Below are positions 36,335-44,867 of a DNA stretch of 64,000 nt, piece after piece. The translations under genes and the position numbers were made by a program. The stretch comes from JAVBOW01 sp031549495. Its GTDB lineage: Bacteria; Bacteroidota; Bacteroidia; Bacteroidales; Rikenellaceae. Under the pieces are notes generated by a model. It searched no databases. It saw only the letters and a list, made by a program, of their open reading frames with translations, and had not been told where the DNA came from. The stretch spans positions 1 to 64,000 of the forward strand of contig JAVBPS010000067.1 of the NCBI GenBank assembly GCA_031549495.1. The letters are read 5' to 3'. How positions within the stretch are numbered: the first letter of the stretch is position 1; every line of letters starts with the position of its first letter.

Positions 36335-38341
36335 ATGAAACTGAGATCAATGCTGGCGCTGCTGACCCTTGCCGCCGCCGTCTCATGCGAGAAAGAGGCG
36401 CCGACGCCTAATATCGCCGTGCAGACCCTCCCCGCCACGGTCGTCTATGACGACCAATCCAAAACAGCCCAGGTGACCTTTACGGGCGAGATCGCCGGCG
36501 ACAGTTGGGAGATCTACGAGCGGGGTTTCATCTGGAGCAAGGAAGACCCCTTCGACACCAAAAAAGAGGTCGTCGAGTACGAGAGCGAAGCGTTCGCCAC
36601 CACGCTCACCAAGCTCGAAAGCGACAAGACCTACTACGTGAAGGCCTACGCGCGTACCCATAACGGCGATTTCTACGGCGAGTACCTCTCGTTCCTGGCC
36701 AGTACGAAGCTTACGCTCGAGGACCGCACCGACCCCGTGGGCGACGTGCTTGCCACGCAAATCGACGCCCGGGGTCGCGTGCTTTCGAACGGCGGCTCGC
36801 TGGTTAGCGCGTGCGGCGCTTACGTGGGCCCGCAGAGCGACCCGCGCCAGATGAAGTTCGACGGCGCAGGCCCCGACGCGCAGGGTGACTTTACCGTCAC
36901 GATCACAGGCCTCACGCACAGCACGCAGTACATGGTGACCCTTTTTGCCGTTAACTCGCAGGGCGAGGTAACCACCGACGGGGAACTCTACACGACTCCC
37001 GTGGTGACCATTCCCGTGGCCGAGCTCGACGCCACGGAGCCGTTCCCCGATGTGAAACCGCAGAAATTGACCGTTAAAGCGAAACTGACCGACCGGGGCA
37101 ACGACCCGGGCACGCGCTACGGCATCCGCTACGGTACGAGCGCCGCCACGCTGGGCGCGCCGGTCTTCGCAACGGCTATCGACGCGCAGGGCGTCTACTC
37201 GATCGAGGTGACGGGCCTGCAGATGACCACCACTTACTACTTCGCCGCCTACGCCGAGAACCTGGCGGGAGACTATACCTCCACACCCCAGACGGTCACC
37301 ACGTTGACCGAAGGACCGCCGACCGTGGCCACCCTGGCGCTGGTGCAAAACGTCGACTACTTGGACAACGCCATCACGCTCAAGGGTAAGATGACCGACG
37401 ACGGCGGCCGCACGCTGGTCGATTACGGTTTCTACCTGGGTACGTCCGAAGGCTCGATGACGCGCCTGACGGCTACGGGCATCGACGTCGAAGGCAACTT
37501 CACCCTCACCGTCACGGCCGATGCGAACGGTATCCTGCCCCTGACGAAATACTACTACCGCGCCTTCGCCAAAAACATCGAGGAATCCATGAATACCGAC
37601 ACGAAGAATGTGGTGACCGGCATCGCCGACACGGATACCTACGTGCGCAACGCCACGATGGACTTCACTACCACGCGTCTGGTCTATTGGACGCTCGATC
37701 CGATCACGGCCACCGTGGGCGGGCAGTCGGTGCAACTGATCTTCCTGGACCGCAACCTGGGCGCCACAAAGACCGTCGACGAGGTGACCGACAAGGAGCT
37801 CGACTACCGCGTGATCGGCAACTTCTACCGCTGGGGCTCGGTGGTGCAGGTGTCGGCCGAGATGGCGAACCTGTGCATCGCGAACCGGGCTGTCTCCACG
37901 ACCATTCCCTCGGTGGGTGGAGTGAAGTTCAACGGCTACGGCGCGGTAAGCTACGCTTCGAACAATGACGAAACCTCATGGAAGGCGATGTGGAGCGCCG
38001 AGCCGCCGCGCGCCGCAAACCCCTGCCCCGCAGGCTTCCACATCCCCAGCCGCGAAGAGTATATGGCCACGTTCCTGGCCACCGGGGCCACGACCGCCGC
38101 ACAGGTGTGCGCGTTGTTCAAACTATGCTCCGTCTCGGGCGACTTCAACGGCGACGGCAAGTACGAGGCCGGTATCTTCGGAAGCAAGCAATGCTTGCTC
38201 TATACCGACACCGGCCTGCCCGATGTGCCCGCCAACCCCGTTGCGGCGCGTATCCTGACAACCAACCCGGCCTCGACGGGCAACGACGCCCGCTCGGCGC
38301 GCCTGCGCTCGCTGCCCGTGCGTTGCGTGAAGGATTATTAG
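36335..38341 (+). CDS. surface lipoprotein of PUL 2 with Fn3-like repeats and FISUMP-like C-terminus
   Basis: 668 residues. Lipoprotein signal (MKLRSMLAL, lipobox AVSC, Cys about 19). Residues about 25-430 hold four fibronectin-III/Ig-like repeats, each ending in a YY[FVY][KAR]A[YF]A[REK]-type strand (TYYVKAYART, TTYYFAAYAEN, KYYYRAFAKN). Residues about 445-668 match the C-terminal module of the PUL 1 lipoprotein: IFLDRNLGATK, FYRWGS, NPCPAGFHIPSREEY and final SLPVRCV. Probably an extended surface protein that binds glycan beside SusCD. No enzyme motif. Last gene before the HTCS. Confidence 0.75.
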   Translation: MKLRSMLALLTLAAAVSCEKEAPTPNIAVQTLPATVVYDDQSKTAQVTFTGEIAGDSWEIYERGFIWSKEDPFDTKKEVVEYESEAFATTLTKLESDKTYYVKAYARTHNGDFYGEYLSFLASTKLTLEDRTDPVGDVLATQIDARGRVLSNGGSLVSACGAYVGPQSDPRQMKFDGAGPDAQGDFTVTITGLTHSTQYMVTLFAVNSQGEVTTDGELYTTPVVTIPVAELDATEPFPDVKPQKLTVKAKLTDRGNDPGTRYGIRYGTSAATLGAPVFATAIDAQGVYSIEVTGLQMTTTYYFAAYAENLAGDYTSTPQTVTTLTEGPPTVATLALVQNVDYLDNAITLKGKMTDDGGRTLVDYGFYLGTSEGSMTRLTATGIDVEGNFTLTVTADANGILPLTKYYYRAFAKNIEESMNTDTKNVVTGIADTDTYVRNATMDFTTTRLVYWTLDPITATVGGQSVQLIFLDRNLGATKTVDEVTDKELDYRVIGNFYRWGSVVQVSAEMANLCIANRAVSTTIPSVGGVKFNGYGAVSYASNNDETSWKAMWSAEPPRAANPCPAGFHIPSREEYMATFLATGATTAAQVCALFKLCSVSGDFNGDGKYEAGIFGSKQCLLYTDTGLPDVPANPVAARILTTNPASTGNDARSARLRSLPVRCVKDY

Positions 38342-38352
38342 GTCAAAATTTC

Positions 38353-38360
38353 TATATTTG
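38353..38360 (+). promoter_or_regulatory. -7-like box immediately before the PUL 2 HTCS start
   Basis: TATATTTG fits TAnnTTTG exactly and ends 6 bp before the ATG at 38367. If used, the mRNA would start at or next to the start codon. No TTTG/TTG lies at 19-21 bp spacing, so it may be chance. Confidence 0.35.
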
Positions 38361-38366
38361 TCCTTG

Positions 38367-41300
38367 ATGCGGGACAGGACGATACTTCGTAGGTGGGGAG
38401 CAGCGATCACGCTGCTCCTTGCCGCGTTGTGGGTGCGGGGCGGGGAGCTGCGCTTTCGCAGCATCGACGTCTCGGACGGCCTGCCGCACAACACCGTTTT
38501 CTGCATCATGCAGGATTCGCGGGGTTTCATGTGGTTCGGCACCCGCTTCGGGCTGTGCCGCTACGACGGGGAGACCTTCACCACCTACAACGCCGCCAAC
38601 TCGGGGCTGGGCAACCACACCGTGCGCGACATCGTCCAGCGGGACGACTCGCTGCTCTATATCGCCACCGAGAACGGCATCTACCTCTCGAACGTCCGCA
38701 ACCACACCATCCGCCCCGTTCCCCTGGCCGAACATCTGCCCCGGACCGTGGACCTGGCGCTCGACGCCGCGACGGGCGAGTTGTGGGTGGCCACCGAGGG
38801 CGACGGGGTCTACCGGCTGCACGAAGGGCGGGTGAGCAACTACCCGCAGCCTGCCACGGTGACGGCCGTGCTGTGCGATTCGCGCGGACGGGTCTTCGCC
38901 GCCACGCCGGGCGAGGGCGGGGGCCTGCTGCTTTACGACCGGGCAGCCGATGCGTTCCGCCCGATCGCCCCGGCTTCCCTGAACGCCTGGACGCTCTATG
39001 AGAGTCCCTCGGGCGAGGTCTGGGTGGGTACCCAGGGGCGGGGCCTGGTCCGCGTGCAAGCGGACGGCACCCTCTCGGGGCCCTTCAGCCTGGGTCCGAC
39101 GCGCAACGGCAATATCGTGCGCGCGGTGGCCGACATGGGCTCGGAGCTCTACGTGGCTACCGAGGGAGGGCTGGCGATCTGGGACAAAGCCTCCGGCCAG
39201 ACCCGGCACATCGTCCACCAGCCCGACCGTAGCGCCGCGATCGCCGACAACTCGCTCTACGCGATCTGCCGCGACCGCGAGGGCGGGGTCTGGATCGGCA
39301 CCTATTTCCGCGGGATCAGCTACCTTTCCCCCGTGGCCTCGCTTTTCGAGGTCTTCCCGGGTGAGCGGGGCGCCTCTTCGCTCTGCGGCTACGCCATCAG
39401 CGCTTTCAACGAATGGGACGGCAGGATCATCGTCGCCTCGGAAGATAACGGCTTCTGCTTCTTCGATCCCCGTACGCAGCAGTTCTCCCCTTTCACGGGG
39501 AGATTGAGCTATATCAACGTCCACGACGTCTGCCCCGACGACCGGGGACGGTTGTGGATCGGCATGTACCTCCACGGCATCGACCTGTGGGACGCGCGCA
39601 CGGGCCGCATGGGCCGCGTCGAGCAGTTGCCCGGCGAGGGTATCCACAGCCGGTCGATCCTGCGCCTGGTGCGCGACCGCCAGGGCAACATCCATATCGG
39701 GACCACCGCCGGAGCCGCGATGTGGGACGCTTCGACCGGACGCATCGCGCGCATGGAGATCACCCGGGGCTGCGTGATCCGCGACATCTTCGAAGACCAT
39801 CTGGGCAACATCTGGTACGCGAGCATGAACCTCGGATTATTCCGCTATACCCCCTCGACGGGGCGCTGGGCCGAGTATTCGGTGCGCACGGGGGCGATAC
39901 CCACCGACAAGACGGTCTGCGTGCGCAACGACCCGCAGGGCAATATCTGGGTGGGCACCGAGGGGTTCGGACTGCTGCGATTCGACTATGAAAGCGGCGC
40001 GTTCGAGATCTTCGACATGGACGACGGGCTTTCGAATAATTTCATCTTCAGCATCGAATACAGCGAAGACTGCCTCTGGATCGGCACCACCAACGGGCTG
40101 TGCCGCTACCGCCCCGGGCAACGCAAATCGAAGGTCTACACCGACGCCGACGGCCTGCCGAGCCCCTATTTCAACTACAACGCCAGCCGGCGCATGGCCG
40201 ACGGCGAGCTCTATTTCGGCACGGTGAACGGCTTTTTCCGCTTCAACCCCGCGCACCTGGGCGAGAACGCATTCCCCCCGCCGGTCTATGTGACCTCGCT
40301 GACCGTACCCGACCGCCAGAACGGGCCTGCCGTGCGTTATGACGACATCGTGGCCCTGAACGGCGGCAAAGAGTGCATCACGTTGCCTTATAACCGCAAC
40401 AGTCTCGAGATCAGCTTCGCCGCCCTGAGCTACAGCCAGCCGGCCGAGAACCGCTATTCCTGCTACCTGCAAGGTTTCGAACAGCAATGGGGCCGGGAAA
40501 CCGCCTCGCGGACGGCCCGGTACAGCAATATCCCCCCCGGCAGCTACACCTTCCTGGTGCGCGGGGCCAACAGCGACGGGGTATGGAGCGGGCAGCCCGT
40601 CGAACTGCACATCACCATTCGCCAACCCCTCTGGGCTACGGGGTGGGCTGTGGGCGTTTATGTGCTGCTCGTGGCGGGGCTGCTGTGGCTCACCGTGCAC
40701 ACCGTCCAGCGCCGCGAGAAAACCCGCCACCGGCGCGACATCGAACGGCGCCAGAAACAGGCCGACGCCTCGAAGATCGAATTCTTCACCAACATCACCC
40801 ACGAGATCAAAACGCCGCTCTCGCTGCTCAAAGCGCCCGTGGAATTACTGCTGCGCGATCCCGTGGCCTTGCCCCCGGCGTTGCGCACCAACGTGGAGAT
40901 CATGGACCGCAACGTGCGCTGGCTTGAAAAACTGGTGCGCGAGTTGTTGGAATTCCGGCAATTGGAGGAGAAGCAATACGTGTTGCGCCCCTCGCGCGTC
41001 GACGTCGTTGCGCTTTTGGAGGCGCAGGTGGCCAATTTCGCTTCCTATGCCCAGGGGCACGGCATCGCGCTACATTTTCTGTGTAAGACAGAGTGTCCGC
41101 TTTGGGCCGACCTGGACGAAGACGCCCTCACCAAAGCCGTCAGCAACCTGCTCACCAACGCCTTAAAATACACGCGCGACCGCATCGTGGTGAGCCTGCG
41201 CGCCTACAAAGACGGGCGGCTGGTGATCGCCGTCCACGACAACGGCAGCGGCATCGAGCCGCAGAACCTCGGCAGGATCTTCGAGCCCTTCACCCAGTTC

Positions 41301-42344
41301 GACCCTTCGAAGCGCTTCAAAGGGATCGGCATCGGTCTGGCTTTCGCCCGCTCGCTGATAGCGCTGCACGGCGGCACGCTCAGGGTCGCCAGCCGTCCCG
41401 GCCGGTGGACGGTCGCCTCGATCACTCTGCCGCGCGAGAATCCCGAACTGATGGCCGCCGCCCCTGTCGCGTCGTACCGGCCCGAGCCGGTCGAGATGAC
41501 CGATCCGGCGATCGCCCTGCCCGAGGCGCCGGAGGGCGACGACCTGCACCTGAAGCGTTTCGGTGAGGATCACCAGCTCGATGGGCACATCCTTTTCGTC
41601 GAGGACACGCTCGACATCGCCCAGACCGTGGTGGGTTACATGAAGGGCAAATACTGCATCGGATACAGCAACAACGCCCTCGACGCGTTGCACTACATCG
41701 AAGTGTACCAGCCCGACGTGGTGGTGAGCGACATCATCATGCCCGGCATGGACGGCATCGAACTCTGCCGGCGCATCAAGTCGGACGAATACATGAGCCA
41801 CACGGGCGTGATCCTGCTCACGGCCAAAACGACCGACGCCGACCGTCTCGCGGGGCTCGAATCGGGCGCCAACGCCTATATCTGCAAGCCGTTTTCGCTG
41901 CGCGAACTGGAGGTGACCATCGACAACCTGCTCTGCTCGCGCATCCGATTGCACGATTGGGTGCTGCGCGCCGATACGGCGCCTCAGGACGATCCCCTGC
42001 CCGGCGAAGGACTATCTGCCGCAGACCATGATTTCGTTATGAAAGTATCGAAGATCATAAGCGAAAATGTCAACAACCCTGATTTCCGTACCGACGACCT
42101 CGCCTCGATGATCGGCATGAGCCGCTCGCTGGTCTACATCAAATTAAAGAAGCTGCTGAACGTTTCAGCCAACGAATACCTGCAAAACCTGCGTTTCGAG
42201 CGTGCCTGCCGTATGCTGCGCGAAGGCGGACAGACCATCTCCCAGATCGCCTACTCGCTGGGCTTCACCGATCCCAACTATTTCAGCCGCGCTTTCCGCA
42301 AGCACTTCGGCGTCACCCCGTCCGAGTACCGGGGACGCTACTGA
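38367..42344 (+). CDS. hybrid two-component system regulator (HTCS) of PUL 2
   Basis: 1325 residues. Short N-terminal hydrophobic signal (AAITLLLAALWV), two periplasmic Reg_prop propellers, Y_Y_Y domain (about 680-755), transmembrane segment (about 763-783, TGWAVGVYVLLVAGLLWLTV), HisKA with H812 in the canonical THEIKTPL, HATPase (NLLTNALKYT, DNGSGI, GIGIGLAFA), receiver with D1122 in VVVSDIIMPGMDG, and AraC helix-turn-helix (about 1225-1325, FTDPNYFSRAFRKHFGVTPSEYR). ATG 38367 is preferred to the in-frame TTG at 38358. Lies 25 bp after the surface lipoprotein gene and in the same direction. Likely activator of PUL 2 in response to a periplasmic oligosaccharide. Confidence 0.96.
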   Translation: MRDRTILRRWGAAITLLLAALWVRGGELRFRSIDVSDGLPHNTVFCIMQDSRGFMWFGTRFGLCRYDGETFTTYNAANSGLGNHTVRDIVQRDDSLLYIATENGIYLSNVRNHTIRPVPLAEHLPRTVDLALDAATGELWVATEGDGVYRLHEGRVSNYPQPATVTAVLCDSRGRVFAATPGEGGGLLLYDRAADAFRPIAPASLNAWTLYESPSGEVWVGTQGRGLVRVQADGTLSGPFSLGPTRNGNIVRAVADMGSELYVATEGGLAIWDKASGQTRHIVHQPDRSAAIADNSLYAICRDREGGVWIGTYFRGISYLSPVASLFEVFPGERGASSLCGYAISAFNEWDGRIIVASEDNGFCFFDPRTQQFSPFTGRLSYINVHDVCPDDRGRLWIGMYLHGIDLWDARTGRMGRVEQLPGEGIHSRSILRLVRDRQGNIHIGTTAGAAMWDASTGRIARMEITRGCVIRDIFEDHLGNIWYASMNLGLFRYTPSTGRWAEYSVRTGAIPTDKTVCVRNDPQGNIWVGTEGFGLLRFDYESGAFEIFDMDDGLSNNFIFSIEYSEDCLWIGTTNGLCRYRPGQRKSKVYTDADGLPSPYFNYNASRRMADGELYFGTVNGFFRFNPAHLGENAFPPPVYVTSLTVPDRQNGPAVRYDDIVALNGGKECITLPYNRNSLEISFAALSYSQPAENRYSCYLQGFEQQWGRETASRTARYSNIPPGSYTFLVRGANSDGVWSGQPVELHITIRQPLWATGWAVGVYVLLVAGLLWLTVHTVQRREKTRHRRDIERRQKQADASKIEFFTNITHEIKTPLSLLKAPVELLLRDPVALPPALRTNVEIMDRNVRWLEKLVRELLEFRQLEEKQYVLRPSRVDVVALLEAQVANFASYAQGHGIALHFLCKTECPLWADLDEDALTKAVSNLLTNALKYTRDRIVVSLRAYKDGRLVIAVHDNGSGIEPQNLGRIFEPFTQFDPSKRFKGIGIGLAFARSLIALHGGTLRVASRPGRWTVASITLPRENPELMAAAPVASYRPEPVEMTDPAIALPEAPEGDDLHLKRFGEDHQLDGHILFVEDTLDIAQTVVGYMKGKYCIGYSNNALDALHYIEVYQPDVVVSDIIMPGMDGIELCRRIKSDEYMSHTGVILLTAKTTDADRLAGLESGANAYICKPFSLRELEVTIDNLLCSRIRLHDWVLRADTAPQDDPLPGEGLSAADHDFVMKVSKIISENVNNPDFRTDDLASMIGMSRSLVYIKLKKLLNVSANEYLQNLRFERACRMLREGGQTISQIAYSLGFTDPNYFSRAFRKHFGVTPSEYRGRY

Positions 42345-42398
42345 GTGAACTGCACGCCAGAAATTGGATGCTCTCAAATGCAGCAGGGTCATGCAATG

Positions 42399-42439
42399 CA
42401 AAAATACATGGTTCTGCATTCGGCGACTGTGTATTTTTG
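42399..42439. terminator. AT-rich hairpin downstream of PUL 2
   Basis: Perfect 10-bp arms CAAAAATACA (42399-42408) and TGTATTTTTG (42430-42439) around a 21-nt loop, between the convergent HTCS and integrase genes. It could act as a weak two-way terminator. The rest of 42345-42591 shows nothing I recognise. Confidence 0.35.
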
Positions 42440-42591
42440 TATTATACTGATAAGCAGGGTTTTAGCCATTGTGTTCTCTGCAATTTATCTAAAATAGACG
42501 GAAATAGACCTCATGTAATCTGATAATAATGGGGAACGCCATACTGGAATAGGATATTCGTGCGATTTATGAAACTGTAAAAAAGGGTAAA

Positions 42592-43914
42592 CTACGCCAA
42601 TTCCTGCTGCTGCTGCCTGACTTTAGGGCCGCCGAAGAAGGGATGATTGGCGAGGATAGTCACATTTTCTTCCTCGGAGATGCGGATGTATTTCATAAAC
42701 TCACTTTCCCGTTTGTGACCGGTGATCTTCATGATCGAGATCGCCGGGATGCCGGCCTTAAAAGCGTTCGTGGCGAAAGAGCGTCTTGCGGTATGGGTCG
42801 ACACGAATTTCCATTTTTCGTCCGTAACGGTCTGCACCTTGCCTGCGAATTTCTTGCGGATGGAGACCATCGTATTGATTTTGGTATATCGGCAGATGTC
42901 TTTGATCAATTCCCGGATGCTCTTTTCGCTTATGGACGCGTTGAGGTCAATGCCGCTTTCGAAAATCTCTTTGAGGATCGGATGCAGGGGGATGACCACC
43001 TTCTGATCCCCCTTATCGGTGATCGCCGTTATGAAATTGCCGTCGATCTGATATCCGGATAGCGTATTGAAGTCGGACACTCGCAAGCCCGTGTAGGCCC
43101 CGATAAGGAATTTGTTTTTGGCGATATTGTACGTGGCGATCTTGCTTTCGACGCCCCACGTGGAGCGGGGAAAGAAAAACGCCACGAATTCTTCATCGAT
43201 TACCGTTTCATGGATGCGCATTAATTCCTCTTCGGTCAGATATACCGCATCCGGCTCAAAATAGATACTCTTGAATTCGGGATCTTCGAATTCCATGTTC
43301 TCGTGAACCTTGTCCTTGTACCGGGCGGTTCGGATCACTTGCAGGATGTATTTGATCAATGCCCCGGTATAATTGTCGGCATACCCGAGATTATTCATAT
43401 AGTTGATGACTTCTTCCCGGAAGTTCAGATCAATGTCGCCGAACCTTATCACACACCCGCGTTTCTTCTCAAATTCCTGCATAATTTTCAGAAAGCGGCG
43501 CACCTTATAAATACGGGCCTCGTTCGTGTTGGAGGCGTGCCGTACCATGAATACCTTCTGCCAATAGTCCAGGAAATTGATGTCCGGCTTGGTCACGCTG
43601 ACGTATGGCGTGTTCTTTAATTCGCAATCCACTAACTGCCAGAAGATTTCTTTGTCTGAGAAATCAATATTTTCCAACGTAGCCTTGTGGATCATCCGTT
43701 CGATAGCCTGACGCCAGCGTTCGACTTCATAATTGACGATAGCACCGTGCTGGTACCTCGCTGTAATGGCTGCCTTTTGGGTTTTGGTGTTCCAATGCTT
43801 GCTCTCGATGGAAACGCCGATGCCTTTTTTGTAACGGCGGCCATTATGCCGCACGATAACCTCGATACTGGTACTTTCCAGATTCGGACGTGCCAGAAAA
43901 AATCCCACGCTCAT
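42592..43914 (-). CDS. tyrosine recombinase / phage-type integrase
   Basis: Site-specific recombinase for insertion and excision of a mobile element. 440 residues from ATG 43914: N-terminal arm-binding region (about 1-110), SAM-like core-binding domain (about 112-205) and catalytic domain (about 225-420) with R278 (TGLRVSDF), H374 and R377 (HTARRSF), H400 (ITGHKRES) and nucleophile Y409 (KYIRI). The longer in-frame start at 44100 adds a low-complexity leader and is rejected. Base composition is visibly more AT-rich than the flanking PUL 2 genes, a sign of transfer. Reads away from tRNA-Gln, whose 3' end is 218 bp upstream. No excisionase or other mobility gene is nearby. Confidence 0.92.
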   Translation of the reverse strand: MSVGFFLARPNLESTSIEVIVRHNGRRYKKGIGVSIESKHWNTKTQKAAITARYQHGAIVNYEVERWRQAIERMIHKATLENIDFSDKEIFWQLVDCELKNTPYVSVTKPDINFLDYWQKVFMVRHASNTNEARIYKVRRFLKIMQEFEKKRGCVIRFGDIDLNFREEVINYMNNLGYADNYTGALIKYILQVIRTARYKDKVHENMEFEDPEFKSIYFEPDAVYLTEEELMRIHETVIDEEFVAFFFPRSTWGVESKIATYNIAKNKFLIGAYTGLRVSDFNTLSGYQIDGNFITAITDKGDQKVVIPLHPILKEIFESGIDLNASISEKSIRELIKDICRYTKINTMVSIRKKFAGKVQTVTDEKWKFVSTHTARRSFATNAFKAGIPAISIMKITGHKRESEFMKYIRISEEENVTILANHPFFGGPKVRQQQQELA

Positions 43915-43956
43915 ATCCCTCTCGTTTAGGTTTGCTCCCTCGAAGATAAAAAAAGT

Positions 43957-44070
43957 GTTCCGACAAAAAAAATGAAACGTTCCGATTGCGGAACAAAATC
44001 GACACTTTGTATTAAAAAAGTCTACTTTGTTCTGATTTTGGGAAAGTTGCAAAATATTCCGAATCGGAAT
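43957..44070. repeat. cluster of TTCCGA inverted/direct repeats upstream of the integrase
   Basis: GTTCCGA (43957-43963), the inverted repeat GTTCCGATTGCGGAAC (43979-43994) and the odd palindrome ATTCCGAATCGGAAT (44056-44070) share one half-site. They sit between the integrase start and tRNA-Gln, where an operator or recombinase arm sites would be expected. Confidence 0.5.
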
Positions 44071-44131
44071 GAGAATCAGAGAGAAAGGGGGTGGAAACAA
44101 AAAAACCGAGCGAAACGTCGCCCGGTTTAAG

Positions 44132-44202
44132 TTGACCTACCTGGATTCGAACCAAGAAAGGCAGATCCAGAATCTGCAGTGTTGCCATTACACCATAGGT
44201 CA
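44132..44202 (-). tRNA. tRNA-Gln (anticodon CTG)
   Basis: Reverse strand folds as a 71-nt cloverleaf: acceptor TGACCTA/TAGGTCA, D-arm with GGTGTAATGGCAACA, anticodon stem GCAGA/TCTGC around loop TTCTGGA (anticodon CTG, reads CAG), T-arm with GGTTCGAATCC, discriminator A. No encoded CCA. Its 3' end faces the integrase. Confidence 0.9.
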
Positions 44203-44213
44203 AAATGTGGGTG

Positions 44214-44244
44214 CAAATTTAAGAGATAATTTTTATACTGCAAA
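44214..44244 (-). promoter_or_regulatory. promoter of tRNA-Gln
   Basis: On the reverse strand TTTG (44244-44241), a 19-bp spacer and TAAATTTG (44221-44214): an exact Bacteroidota -33/-7 promoter, 11 bp before the tRNA. Confidence 0.7.
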
Positions 44245-44867
44245 ATGATCGTGTTAAAATTTCATCTTTGTGCCTGAAGTTTCTTGTTTTGCCTGAGTTT
44301 TGGATTCGCCGGGGGTCTTGGGTCGATAGTTGAATCGGACTTTTATTTTTTTCTGGGATTTTTGGCGTTTTTTCGATAATTTTTTTGGGTGCGGAAGGAA
44401 TTCGGCGTAATGGGCAATGTATTGATATTGAAAATAATGTATTTTGATCGTCTCTGTCGGACTATCCGGAGGGAGGTTCTCTTAGTTGCAATTATAAGGG
44501 GCTGTTCCGCTACCGTTTTGCAAAGTAAAATGGAAAAATAGCGACAAATGATTACATTATTTCGATTTATTTTATATATTTGAATTTTGAAGAGGTGGAT
44601 GTTTTAATGAAAGCCGCCTTGTGTGAGTCGGGCCAATGCGCCCCAGGGCTCTGTAGGGAGGGTTTACAGGTGAAACAGCAACTATATCATATCGTCCGCT
44701 ACCCCCGGGAGGCCGTGAAGGTTCCCTGCAGCATGGATATTTGTACGGCCGAAGCGCCGTTATTTCACTTCCCCTGAAGATGTCATCGCCTTTTTGCATG
44801 GCATTTTTTTATCTCTCACCCAGATTTTGTGTCGAATGAATTGAAAATTAACTAAAACCCGAAGAAC
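44245..44867 (+). promoter_or_regulatory. gene-free AT-rich stretch and leader of the TonB-receptor operon
   Basis: 623 bp with no gene I trust. TATATTTG (44575-44582) is an exact -7 box, without a visible -33, and would give a leader of about 280 nt before the GTG at 44868. The leader contains GC-rich complementary stretches (around 44628-44665 and 44700-44735) but matches no riboswitch consensus I know. A 65-codon frame at 44580-44777 is not convincing. Confidence 0.4.

Noticed and set aside
38352..39800. Minus-strand open frame of 482 codons at the HTCS 5' end
   Set aside because: Shadow of the propeller repeats of the HTCS gene.
42345..42591. Second attachment site (direct repeat of the tRNA-Gln 3' end)
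   Set aside because: No stretch resembling the T-arm and acceptor end was seen here, so the element boundary is not called.
44580..44777. 65-codon frame upstream of the TonB receptor
   Set aside because: Starts with TTG inside the putative -7 box, has no recognisable features and is followed by untranslated AT-rich DNA. More likely leader sequence.
44583..44867. Riboswitch in the TonB receptor leader
   Set aside because: Compared by eye with cobalamin and TPP consensus blocks; none fits. Left as an unassigned leader.
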